Shown here: positions 54,785 to 64,000 of the stretch, one piece after another | Numbering within the stretch: the stretch's first letter is position 1 | Layout: every line of letters begins with the position of its first letter | Assembly: GCF_000421845.1 (NCBI RefSeq) | Contig: NZ_ATXU01000002.1 | Coordinates: 310,001 to 374,000 of the forward strand | Direction of reading: 5' to 3' | Length of the DNA: 64,000 nt | Origin: Leucobacter chironomi DSM 19883 | GTDB taxonomy: Bacteria > Actinomycetota > Actinomycetes > Actinomycetales > Microbacteriaceae | Position numbers and translations under genes: made by a program | The notes under the pieces: model-generated | The model's input: only the letters and a program-made list of their open reading frames with translations | Told to the model about the DNA's origin: nothing | Database searches by the model: none

Positions 54785-56920
54785 CTACGCGTCGATGCGC
54801 TCGCGGTCGAGGTCGTCGGCGTTCTCCACGATGAACTCCTTGCGCGGGGCGACCTCGTTGCCCATCAGCAGCTCGAAGACCCGGGAGGCCGCCTGCGCGT
54901 CCTCCACGCGGACGCGGCGCAGCGTGCGCTGCGAGCGGTCCATCGTGGTCTCCGCGAGCTGATCCGCATCCATCTCGCCGAGGCCCTTGTAGCGCTGGAT
55001 GGGCTCCTGGTACTTCTTACCGCGCCGCCGCAGGTCGGCGAGCAGGCCGTTGAGCTCGCGCTCGCTGTACGTGTAGACGACGTCGTTGGGCTTACGGCCG
55101 GCGTTCTGCACGATCACCCGGTGCAGCGGCGGCACCGCGGCGTAGACGCGGCCGGCCTCCAGCATCGGTCGCATGTAGCGGAAGAACAGCGTGAGCAGCA
55201 GCGTGCGGATGTGCGCGCCGTCGACGTCGGCGTCGCTCATGAGGATCACCTTGCCGTAGCGGGCCGACTCGATGTCGAAGTCGCGGCCGGATCCCGCGCC
55301 GATGACCTTGATGATGGCGCCGCACTCGGCGTTCGACAGCATCTCGGCGACGGAGGCCTTCTGCACGTTGAGGATCTTGCCGCGGATCGGCAGCAGCGCC
55401 TGGAACTCGCTGTCGCGGGCCGGGCGGGCAGTGCCGAGCGCGCTGTCGCCCTCGACGATGAACAGCTCGGTCTCGGCCACGTTCTTCGAACGGCAGTCGA
55501 TGAGCTTCGCCGGCAGTGAGGAGCTCTCGAGCGAACTCTTGCGGCGCGCGGTGTCGCGCTGGGCGCGCAGAGCGATGCGCGCCTTCATCTCGGAGACCAT
55601 CTTCTCGAGCAGGGCGCCCGTCTGGGTCTTGTCATCGCGCTTAGTCGAGGCGTAGCGTTCGTCGAGGCCTTTGACGATCGCACGGGAGACGATGGAGCGC
55701 ACGGCCGCGGTGCCGAGCACCTCCTTGGTCTGGCCCTCGAACTGGGGCTCGGGCACGCGCACGGTCACGACGGCCGTGAGACCCGTGAGGATGTCGTCCT
55801 TGTCGGGCCGGTCGCTGCCGGCCTTCAGCTTGCGGGCGTTCTGCTCGATCTGCTTGCGGAAGAAGCGGGTGAGTCCCTGCTCGAAGCCGCTCAGGTGCGT
55901 GCCGCCCTTCGGCGTCGAGATGATGTTGACGAAGGTCTGCACCTCGGTGTCGTAGCCGGTGCCCCAGCGCAGCGCGATGTCGACGTCGCAGTTGCGCTCG
56001 ACCTCGCGCGACACGAGGTGCCCGGTCTGCTCGTCCATCACCGGCACGGTCTCCGTGAAGGTGCCGGAATCGGTGATCCGCCAGGTCTCGGTGAGGGGCG
56101 CGTCGACCGCGAGGAAGTCGACGAACTCCGAGATGCCGCCCTCGTACTCGAAGCGGTGCACCGGCGGTTCGCCGGCCTCGGTGAGCGACTCGGGGCGGCG
56201 GTCGGTGATCTCGATGGCGAGGCCCGGCACGAGGAACGCGGTCTGGCGGGCCCGGGCGACGAGCGCGTCGGGTTCGAAGCGGGCTGTGGCGAGGAAGATC
56301 TGCGGATCGGCCCAGTAGCGCACTCGGGTGCCGGTGACGCCCTTCTTCACCTTGCCGACGACGCGCAGCTCCGAGGAGTCCTCGAACGCGGTGAACGGCG
56401 CGTCCGGGCCCTCGCCGTCGAAGACGCCCGGCTCGCCGTGCCGGAACGACATCGCCCAGGTCTTGCCGCCGCGATCGACCTCCACGTCGAGGCGCGAGGA
56501 GAGCGCGTTCACCACCGATGCGCCGACGCCGTGCAGGCCGCCGGAGGAGGCGTAGCCGCCGCCGCCGAACTTGCCACCGGCGTGCAGCTTCGTGAAGACG
56601 AGTTCGACGCCCGAGAGGCCGCTCTTCGGCTCGACGTCGACGGGCACGCCGCGGCCCTCGTCGGATACGGTCACGCTGCCGTCCTCGTGGAGCGTGATGC
56701 CGATCGCACGGCCGTGGCCGGCGAGCGCCTCGTCGACGGAGTTGTCGATGATCTCCCAGAGGCAGTGCATGAGGCCGCGCGAGTCGGTCGTGCCGATGTA
56801 CATGCCCGGCCGCTTGCGCACCGCTTCGAGGCCCTCGAGCACGGTGAGGTGCCGGGCGGAGTAGCTCGACTCCGCTGAGGTGGACGTCGCCGCCCCGGTC
56901 GCTGAACGCTCCGATGCCAC
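54785..56920 (-). CDS. parE: DNA topoisomerase IV subunit B (type IIA ATPase)
   Basis: A 711-residue ATPase subunit. GHKL ATPase motifs: EIIDNSVDEALAG (about 56), DEGRGVPVD (about 92), GLHGVGASVVNAL (about 135); the TOPRIM part has EGDSALGTARPARD (about 470) and LMSDADVDGAHI. GTG 56920 has AGAGGAGA upstream. It shares a block with parC and sigA, typical of actinobacteria. Confidence 0.93.
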   Translation of the reverse strand: MASERSATGAATSTSAESSYSARHLTVLEGLEAVRKRPGMYIGTTDSRGLMHCLWEIIDNSVDEALAGHGRAIGITLHEDGSVTVSDEGRGVPVDVEPKSGLSGVELVFTKLHAGGKFGGGGYASSGGLHGVGASVVNALSSRLDVEVDRGGKTWAMSFRHGEPGVFDGEGPDAPFTAFEDSSELRVVGKVKKGVTGTRVRYWADPQIFLATARFEPDALVARARQTAFLVPGLAIEITDRRPESLTEAGEPPVHRFEYEGGISEFVDFLAVDAPLTETWRITDSGTFTETVPVMDEQTGHLVSREVERNCDVDIALRWGTGYDTEVQTFVNIISTPKGGTHLSGFEQGLTRFFRKQIEQNARKLKAGSDRPDKDDILTGLTAVVTVRVPEPQFEGQTKEVLGTAAVRSIVSRAIVKGLDERYASTKRDDKTQTGALLEKMVSEMKARIALRAQRDTARRKSSLESSSLPAKLIDCRSKNVAETELFIVEGDSALGTARPARDSEFQALLPIRGKILNVQKASVAEMLSNAECGAIIKVIGAGSGRDFDIESARYGKVILMSDADVDGAHIRTLLLTLFFRYMRPMLEAGRVYAAVPPLHRVIVQNAGRKPNDVVYTYSERELNGLLADLRRRGKKYQEPIQRYKGLGEMDADQLAETTMDRSQRTLRRVRVEDAQAASRVFELLMGNEVAPRKEFIVENADDLDRERIDA

Positions 56921-57120
56921 TGTGGGGATCTCCTCTGCTCGACGGACGAATCCACCCTAGGGCAGACCGCAGACAGCGGCGCTCTCATCGCCCGGCGAGT
57001 GCGGATCCCGGCCACCGGTTGGCTACGCGCACAGCGAACCCGTGCTCCGGACTGCGCGAAAAGCGCCGCGGCGTGCTTGGATAGAGGTGCAACGATTGAT
57101 CGGACGAACGGGAGGATGCC

Positions 57121-57342
57121 ATGACGACACTCGAGCAGGATCGTGCGACCGAGGTCGAGGCGGCGGATCGCCCGCTCAGCGCTCTGGACCGCTGCGACAG
57201 CTGCGGAGCCCAGGCATATGTGCGAGTGATGCTCAGCGGCAGCGAGCTGCTGTTCTGCGCCCACCATGCCCACAAGCACGAGGCGAAGCTGCGCCCGATG
57301 GCCGAGGTGTGGCACGACGAGAGCCACCGTCTCGGGGCCTGA
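57121..57342 (+). CDS. DUF7455 small zinc-binding protein
   Basis: A 73-residue protein with CDSCG and a CAHHAHKH tail, a probable zinc site. ATG 57121 follows GGGAGG. This family lies beside sigA and parE in actinobacteria; function unknown. A strong hairpin separates it from sigA. Confidence 0.85.
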   Translation: MTTLEQDRATEVEAADRPLSALDRCDSCGAQAYVRVMLSGSELLFCAHHAHKHEAKLRPMAEVWHDESHRLGA

Positions 57343-57362
57343 ACCTCCCCGCAGAACGGAAC

Positions 57363-57398
57363 AGCGCCGCCCCTCGAAGTGATTCGAGGGGCGGCGCT
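57363..57398. terminator. Two-way terminator between DUF7455 and sigA genes
   Basis: A 16-base perfect stem AGCGCCGCCCCTCGAA with its complement and a 4-base loop, 21 bases after the DUF7455 stop and 24 bases after the convergent sigA end. Confidence 0.85.
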
Positions 57399-57421
57399 TC
57401 GTTCGTGCGCTGGCTCGCGGC

Positions 57422-58717
<1,296 letters not shown>

Positions 58718-58899
58718 GCAGCCGCCTCTCTGTCTGGTGTCTCGCCGGAGCCGTCGATGGCATCGACGAGTGCTCACAGCATGAAAACCCATGTCAAGCC
58801 CGTCGTATTCCCGAGAACGGGAGAACGCCGGATTGAATGGGCTACGGCCTCTATTATTGCACGCCGCGCGCGGCCCGTCTGACCGCCGCCTGAGCAGCG

Positions 58900-59868
58900 T
58901 CAGCGGCCGCCGCCGGCCCCGTTCTCGCCGTCAGCGCCCGCATCTGAGCCGTCGTCCAGATCGGATCCCGGCTGGCGCTCGGCGAGGAAACGCTCGAGCT
59001 CGCTCGCCAGCTGCTCCGCGGTCGGGATCATGCCGTCCTCGCCGATGAGCGGCGAGCGGATGGTCTGATCCTCCATATAGGCGTCGTAGCGCTCCTCGAG
59101 GGTGCGGACCATCTCAAGCGACTCCTGATTGCCTGAGATCTGCTCGTCCACCTGGGTCATGAATCGGCGCGAGGCATCGCGCACGGAATCGGTCGACAGG
59201 ATCAGCCCCGTCGCGGCCATGATGCCGTCGAGGGCCGCGTAGAGCGCCTCGGGGTATTCGGTGTTCGCGAGGTAGTGCGGGATCAGCAGCGCGAAGCCCA
59301 CCACCTCCTCGCCGAGACTGTGCAGACGGTACTCCAGCACGTGAGCAGCCGACGCGGACAGGCGGGTGGTCGGGCGCCACACCGAGCGCTCCTCGATGAG
59401 ATCGTCTCGCGATCCGCTGACCGTCATCGAGATGGGCCGCGTGTGCGGCACCGGCATGGGAAGCGCATGCGACCACACCGTGATCGAGACCTCGAAGTCG
59501 TGCACGAGCAGCAGCACCGTATCGATGAACTGCTCCCAGCGGAAGTCTGGCTCGTAGCCGCTCAGCAGGAGGAAGGGCTTGCCGAGCTCGTCATGCACGA
59601 GGCTGAGCATCAGTTCCTCGGGAGAGTAGTCGACCAGGTGATCCTCGTCGAAGGTGATGACCGGGCGGCGTGCGCGGTAGTCGAGCAGCAGGTCGGCGTT
59701 GAAACGCAGCAGCTCCTCCGGCTCGTAGCGGTTCCAGAGGTACTCCTCGAGCTGCGAGATCGCGCCGCCGGCATCGGTCAGCCCCTGCATGGCGACGACG
59801 AGCGGCAGGCCGCGCGGCACCCGCGCGCGTCGCTCGGCGTAATCTGCGGAGAAGATCGAATCGGTCAC
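58900..59868 (-). CDS. PAC2 family protein
   Basis: A 322-residue protein of the PAC2 family, homologous to proteasome assembly factors, with [17 protein letters not shown] at the start and [20 protein letters not shown] in the middle; Asp/Gly-rich tail. GTG 59868 stands 6 bases after TAGGAT (leaderless). It diverges from lpd, with about 185 bases of promoter region between. Precise role unknown. Confidence 0.85.
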   Translation of the reverse strand: MTDSIFSADYAERRARVPRGLPLVVAMQGLTDAGGAISQLEEYLWNRYEPEELLRFNADLLLDYRARRPVITFDEDHLVDYSPEELMLSLVHDELGKPFLLLSGYEPDFRWEQFIDTVLLLVHDFEVSITVWSHALPMPVPHTRPISMTVSGSRDDLIEERSVWRPTTRLSASAAHVLEYRLHSLGEEVVGFALLIPHYLANTEYPEALYAALDGIMAATGLILSTDSVRDASRRFMTQVDEQISGNQESLEMVRTLEERYDAYMEDQTIRSPLIGEDGMIPTAEQLASELERFLAERQPGSDLDDGSDAGADGENGAGGGR

Positions 59869-60051
59869 GCCTCCATCCTACGAAGGCGGGCGGCCGGCGC
59901 GCCCGTTCGCCGTCACGCCCAGAGCGAACCCGCTCGCGGCAGGCAAGGCGCCCGGCGTTCGGCACAGCGCCGGGTGTAGGCTGGACACAGTGCGCCCGAC
60001 ACCATCCCGGGCCGCCGAGACACATTGCGAACACCCCGAGGGAGATCCCAC

Positions 60052-61425
60052 TTGGCCGATCAGCAGTTTGACATCGTCGTCCTGGGCGGCGGAAGCGCCG
60101 GCTACGCAGCCGCCATCCGCGCGACGCAGCTCGGCTTCAGCGCCGCCGTCATCGAGAAGGACAAGCTCGGCGGCACCTGTCTGCACCGCGGCTGCGTGCC
60201 CACCAAGGCGCTGCTCCACTCGGCCGAGATCGCCGACGTAGCGCGCGAGGGAGAGGCCTACGGCGTGCTCTCCAGCGTCTCCGGCGTCGATATCGCCGGT
60301 GTCACCCGCTTCCGCGAGAATCTCGTCGCGGGCAAGTTCAAGGGCCTGCAGGGCCTGCTCAAGGCGAACGGCATCACCGTCATCGCCGGCGAGGGCCGTC
60401 TGGTCTCCCCGACCACGGTGCAGGTCGGCGAAGACCGCATCATCGGCAAGCACGTGGTGCTCGCCACCGGCTCGTACTCGCGCTCGCTGCCCGGCCTCGA
60501 GATCGGCGGCCGCGTCATCACCAGCGAGCAGGCGCTCGAACTGCAGGAGATCCCGAAGCGCGTGGTGATCCTCGGCGGCGGCGTCATCGGCGTCGAGTTC
60601 GCGAGCGTCTGGCGCTCCTTCGGTTCGGAGGTCACCATCGTCGAGGGCCTCCCCCACCTTGTGCCCAACGAAGAGGAGTCCGTCTCGAAGCAACTCGAGC
60701 GCGCCTTCCGCAAGCGCGGGATCGACTTCAAGATCGGCGTGCGCTTCAAGTCGGTCTCGCAGGACGCGAACGGCGTCTCGGTCTCGCTCGAGGACGGCAC
60801 CGAGCTGGCCGCCGACTACCTGCTCGTCGCGGTCGGCCGCGGCCCCGCCACCCAGGGTCTCGGTTTCGAAGAGGTCGGCGTCTCGATGGATCGCGGCTTC
60901 GTGCTCACCGACGAGCGGCTCGCCACGAACGTGCCGGGGGTCTACGCCGTCGGCGACATCGTTCCCGGCCTGCAGCTCGCGCATCGCGGCTACCAGCAGG
61001 GCATCTTCGTCGCCGAGGAGATCGCGGGCCTCGCCCCGGTCGTCGTGCAGGACGTCAACATCCCGAAGGTCACCTACTGCGACCCCGAGATCGCGTCCGT
61101 CGGCCTCACGGAGGCCAAGGCGAAGGAGCAGTTCGGCGCCGAGAATGTGAGCAGCTACGAGTACAACCTCGCCGGCAACGCCAAGAGCTCGATCCTGGGC
61201 ACCGCCGGCACGGTGAAGGCCGTGCGCGTCAAGGACGGCCCCGTGGTGGGCGTGCACATGATCGGCGCCCGCGTGGGCGAACTGGTCGGCGAGGCGCAGC
61301 TCATCGTGAACTGGGAGGCATACCCCGAGGATGTCGCCCCCTTCATCCACGGCCACCCGACCCAGAACGAGACCATCGGCGAGACCATGCTGAAGCTCGC
61401 GGGCAAGCCGCTGCACGCCATCTGA
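60052..61425 (+). CDS. lpd: Dihydrolipoyl dehydrogenase (E3)
   Basis: A 457-residue FAD enzyme that reoxidises lipoyl groups in 2-oxoacid dehydrogenase complexes. FAD motif VVLGGGSAGYAAA (about 8), redox pair GGTCLHRGCVPTKAL (about 41), NAD motif VILGGGVIGVEFA (about 172) and the HGHPTQNE His near the end. TTG 60052 is chosen because GGGAG lies 6 bases upstream; no better codon is available. TAGGCT at 59977 is a likely -10 box. The E2 gene follows 43 bases later. Confidence 0.93.
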   Translation: MADQQFDIVVLGGGSAGYAAAIRATQLGFSAAVIEKDKLGGTCLHRGCVPTKALLHSAEIADVAREGEAYGVLSSVSGVDIAGVTRFRENLVAGKFKGLQGLLKANGITVIAGEGRLVSPTTVQVGEDRIIGKHVVLATGSYSRSLPGLEIGGRVITSEQALELQEIPKRVVILGGGVIGVEFASVWRSFGSEVTIVEGLPHLVPNEEESVSKQLERAFRKRGIDFKIGVRFKSVSQDANGVSVSLEDGTELAADYLLVAVGRGPATQGLGFEEVGVSMDRGFVLTDERLATNVPGVYAVGDIVPGLQLAHRGYQQGIFVAEEIAGLAPVVVQDVNIPKVTYCDPEIASVGLTEAKAKEQFGAENVSSYEYNLAGNAKSSILGTAGTVKAVRVKDGPVVGVHMIGARVGELVGEAQLIVNWEAYPEDVAPFIHGHPTQNETIGETMLKLAGKPLHAI

Positions 61426-61468
61426 GCGCGGCCGACAGACTTTTACGAACGAAACGGAGATAAGCACG

Positions 61469-63229
61469 ATGAGTGAATCGGTGGTCCTCCCCGCACTGGG
61501 CGAGAGCGTGACCGAGGGCACGGTGACCCGCTGGCTGAAGAACGTCGGCGACACCGTCGAGGTCGACGAGCCCCTGCTCGAGGTGTCGACCGACAAGGTC
61601 GACACCGAGATCCCCTCCCCCGTCTCGGGCGTGGTCGAGGAGATCCTGGTGCAGGAGGACGAGACCGCCGAGGTCGGCGCCGTGCTCGCACGCGTCGGCG
61701 ACGGCAGCGGAGCCTCCGCTCCGAGCGAGGCCCCCGCAGCGGAGACTCCCGCAGCCCCTCAGGCCGAGGCTTCCGCGCAGCCCGCTGCCGAGCCGCAGGC
61801 GTCCGCTCCCGCAGAGCCCGCGGCTCCCCAGGAAGCGCCGGCCGCAGCCGCGTCCGCGGATGCGCAGGACATCGTGCTGCCCTCCCTCGGTGAGAGCATC
61901 ACCGAGGGCACGGTCACGCGCTGGCTGAAGAGCGTCGGCGACACCGTCGAGGTCGACGAGCCCCTGCTCGAGGTGTCGACCGACAAGGTCGACACAGAGG
62001 TGCCGTCGCCGATCGCCGGAGTGCTGCAGGAGATCGTGGTGCAGGAGGACGACACCGTCGAGGTCGGCGGCGTGCTCGCCCGCGTCGGCAGCGGTGCGGC
62101 CGCTCCGGCGGCCCCGGCCCAGCCGGAGTCCGCTGCGACCCCCGAGCCCGCACCGGCGGCCCCTGCGGCCGAGCAGCCCGCGGCAGCAGAGGCGCCCGCG
62201 CCCGCCGCCGAGACTGTGCAGCCCGAGGCCGCACCCGCAGCTCCCCCCGCTGCGCCGGCACAGCCCGCTCCGGCACAGGCCGCGCCGGCGGCTCAGCAGC
62301 CCGCTGCTGCTGATCCGGCGCAGGCGGCGCCCTCCTCCGGCTACGTGACGCCGATCGTGCGTAAGCTCGCCCACGAGACCGGTGTCGACCTCTCGAAGGT
62401 CTCCGGCACGGGCGTCGGCGGCCGGATCCGCAAGGAAGACGTGCTGGCCGCGGCCGAGACGTCGAAGGGCTCGGCGCCCGCTGCGGCTGCCGCTCCCGCG
62501 GTCGAGGTTTCGGAGCTGCGCGGCACCACCCAGAAGATGAGCCGCCTGCGCAAGGTGATCTCGGAGCGCGCCGTCGCGTCGCTGCAGGGCACCGCGCAGC
62601 TCACCACGGTGGTCGAGGTCGATGTCACCCGCGTCGCGCGTCTGCGCCAGGCGAAGAAGGACGAGTTCCTCCAGAAGACCGGCTCGAAGCTGTCCTTCCT
62701 GCCGTTCTTCGCCCTGGCCGCGGCCGAGGCCCTGCGCACCTACCCGATCATCAACGCGACCGTCGACGGCGACTCGATCGTCTACCCCGACACCGAGAAC
62801 ATCAGCATCGCGGTCGACACCGAGCGGGGTCTGCTCACCCCGGTGCTGCGCGCCGCGGGTGAGAAGAACCTCGCGCAGATCTCGGGCGAGATCGCGGATC
62901 TCGCCGAGCGCACCCGCGACAACAAGCTCACTCCCGACGAGCTGAGCGGCGGCACCTTCACCCTCACCAACACCGGCTCGCGCGGGGCGCTCTTCGACAC
63001 CCCGCTCGTGTTCCTGCCGCAGTCCGCGATCCTCGGCACCGGCGCGGTCGTGAAGAAGCCCGTCGTGATCTCGGGCCCGGAGGGCGACTCGATCGCGGTG
63101 CGCTCCACGGTGTACCTGGCGCTCTCCTACGATCACCGCATCGTCGACGGGGCCGACGCCGCGCGCTTCCTCACGCAGGTGAAGCAGCGTCTCGAGGCGG
63201 GCGATTTCGAGGGCAACCTCGGCTTCTGA
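61469..63229 (+). CDS. sucB: Dihydrolipoamide acyltransferase (E2), two lipoyl domains
   Basis: A 586-residue E2 core of a 2-oxoacid dehydrogenase. Two lipoyl domains (2-78 and 130-208) each have EVSTDKVDTE with the lipoyl Lys. Ala/Pro-rich linkers follow, an E3-binding domain (VRKLAHETGVDLSKVSGTGVGGRIRKEDV) near 295, and the acyltransferase domain with SYDHRIVDGADAARF, where His and Asp are catalytic. ATG 61469 follows GGAGAT. Lacking an E1 domain, it could serve either 2-oxoglutarate or pyruvate; sucB is favoured by context. Confidence 0.9.
   Translation: MSESVVLPALGESVTEGTVTRWLKNVGDTVEVDEPLLEVSTDKVDTEIPSPVSGVVEEILVQEDETAEVGAVLARVGDGSGASAPSEAPAAETPAAPQAEASAQPAAEPQASAPAEPAAPQEAPAAAASADAQDIVLPSLGESITEGTVTRWLKSVGDTVEVDEPLLEVSTDKVDTEVPSPIAGVLQEIVVQEDDTVEVGGVLARVGSGAAAPAAPAQPESAATPEPAPAAPAAEQPAAAEAPAPAAETVQPEAAPAAPPAAPAQPAPAQAAPAAQQPAAADPAQAAPSSGYVTPIVRKLAHETGVDLSKVSGTGVGGRIRKEDVLAAAETSKGSAPAAAAAPAVEVSELRGTTQKMSRLRKVISERAVASLQGTAQLTTVVEVDVTRVARLRQAKKDEFLQKTGSKLSFLPFFALAAAEALRTYPIINATVDGDSIVYPDTENISIAVDTERGLLTPVLRAAGEKNLAQISGEIADLAERTRDNKLTPDELSGGTFTLTNTGSRGALFDTPLVFLPQSAILGTGAVVKKPVVISGPEGDSIAVRSTVYLALSYDHRIVDGADAARFLTQVKQRLEAGDFEGNLGF
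61543..61995 (+). repeat. 63-base exact internal repeat in the E2 gene
   Basis: 61543-61605 and 61933-61995 are identical over 63 bases (offset 390), covering the core of both lipoyl domains. Synonymous positions are also identical, so recent duplication or gene conversion is likely. Confidence 0.85.
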
Positions 63230-63245
63230 TCCGCATCGGAACCCG

Positions 63246-63284
63246 CGTGGGCCGCGGTCGCCTCATCGGCGGCCGCGGCCCACG
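63246..63284. terminator. Hairpin terminator between sucB and the next gene
   Basis: CGTGGGCCGCGG (63246-63257) pairs with CCGCGGCCCACG (63273-63284); it ends sucB and overlaps the 3' end of the minus-strand gene. Confidence 0.8.
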
Positions 63285-63682
63285 TCGTTTCCGGGGTCGT
63301 GCGACGGTGAGGGCGCTTGCGACGGCGTGATCCTGCGACGCAGGGCGTAGGCGAGCGCGTCGCGGGCGAAGCCTGCATGCCAGGCGCCTCCGAGCGCCTC
63401 GATATCGCGCACCGCCTCGTCGAGCGCCTCGCAGACGAGACCGGCGGCCCCGACCGTGTCCCAGACGCGCACGACGCACGCGAGCCGTCGCATCGGCACC
63501 CCGAGCGCACCGCATCCCCGATCGTGAGCATGCGCGTCTCGCGGGCGCCCAGGCCGGCCGCGCGGGTCGGCGCACGCGCCCCGGGCTCTGAGCTCGATCC
63601 CGGCGAAGCAGATCCGCTCCACCCGAGCGGCGAGCTGCCCAGCACTGCCTGCACGCGCGCTCGGTTTCGTGCTGCGGCTCAT
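63263..63682 (-). CDS. Small protein, unknown function
   Basis: A 139-residue protein from ATG 63682, with a strong site (GGAAGGGAG) upstream, which supports it over overlapping frames. Basic N-terminus; a helix near residues 80-112 (EALDEAVRDIEALGGAWHAGF). No family recognised. It stands alone between sucB and a DUF4191 gene. Confidence 0.55.
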   Translation of the reverse strand: MSRSTKPSARAGSAGQLAARVERICFAGIELRARGACADPRGRPGRPRDAHAHDRGCGALGVPMRRLACVVRVWDTVGAAGLVCEALDEAVRDIEALGGAWHAGFARDALAYALRRRITPSQAPSPSHDPGNDVGRGRR

Positions 63683-63895
63683 GCTGCTCCCTTCCGCGGC
63701 TGTCGGCGACGAACCGCACTGAGGTTCTCAGTCTGAGCGAGAGACGGGGCCGACGGGCCCCGCACAGGGGAAGTGTGGAAAACCCGCTCGGAACTCGCCG
63801 AATCGTGGTGCTGTGAGCGAACATCCGGTGCCGTGCGGGCGCCGAGGAGCGCTGCGCGGTCCGCGGGCACGGCGAGAGCCGATATCCTAGGTGTC

Positions 63896-64000
63896 ATGGC
63901 AGCAGAGAAGGCGAAGCGCAACGGTCGCATCCGGCAGATGGTGGAGATCTACAAGACCACCAAGGTTCACGATCGCAACCTCCCGTGGGCGCTGCTGCTG
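63896..64000 (+). CDS. DUF4191 membrane protein, 3' end cut by window
   Basis: 35 residues are visible. The start KAKRNGRIRQMVEIYKTTKVHDRNLP fits DUF4191 proteins, which follow sucB/lipoate genes in actinobacteria. -10 box TATCCT (63883-63888) is 7 bases before ATG 63896, so the mRNA is leaderless. Confidence 0.8.
   Translation, partial: MAAEKAKRNGRIRQMVEIYKTTKVHDRNLPWALLL

Overview
The window comes from a high-GC actinobacterium, most likely Microbacteriaceae and Leucobacter-like. Support: a core set of actinobacterial families (DUF3000, DUF3093, DUF3159, DUF3710, DUF4191, DUF4193, SepH, HrdB-type SigA with an Ala/Lys-rich N-terminus), many GTG starts, many -10 boxes 6-8 bases before start codons (leaderless genes), and no rRNA or CRISPR. 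The genus is an inference from family content; no rRNA is present to test it.

Region 1 (1-1954) holds the end of an MFS_3 drug exporter and an AraC-type regulator. Their GC is lower than that of the surroundings and they look like cargo. Region 2 (2053-26256) is an integrative conjugative element (ICE). It carries an antirestriction/ssDNA module (ArdC-like, primase-polymerase, DprA, SSB), a ParB-like protein, and a Gram-positive type IV secretion system: VirB8/TcpC-like, transglycosylase-M23 hydrolase, two DUF6112 proteins, VirB6-like, SCO6880, VirB4-like ATPase and VirD4-like coupling protein. It also carries a 1004-residue sortase-anchored surface protein and a large serine recombinase. The recombinase gene ends inside an antisense tRNA-Val(CAC) gene, which is the probable attachment site. 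No relaxase was recognised, and no left end was found inside the window. A 10-base element, GGTGCACCTG, recurs at seven intergenic positions of the ICE. One opposite-strand, low-GC gene with a zinc ribbon is wedged between the two DUF6112 genes.

Region 3 (26373-36977) is chromosome: an HExxH membrane protein, a Gly-Cys-Val tRNA cluster followed by a duplicated tRNA-Val 3' end plus terminator, membrane and stress proteins, a ZapE / PemK-like / MT0933-like group, an alpha/beta hydrolase, DUF3000 and RNase D. Region 4 (37025-48547) is central metabolism: fadA-fadB beta-oxidation, dxs (isoprenoid precursors), acnA with a palindromic operator on its promoter, DUF3159-DUF3710, dut, DUF3093 and DUF4193. 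Region 5 (48772-58717) is chromosome biology: sepH, a phosphodiesterase, parC, a DMT transporter behind a ykkC-type (probably guanidine-I) riboswitch, parE, DUF7455 and sigA. Region 6 (58900-64000) has a PAC2 protein, lpd, a two-lipoyl-domain E2 gene (sucB-like), a small unknown protein and the start of a DUF4191 gene.

The ICE genes form overlapping (ATGA/TGATG) translation-coupled runs broken by promoter-like gaps that carry the repeated element. The chromosomal part is mostly short operons separated by strong hairpins.
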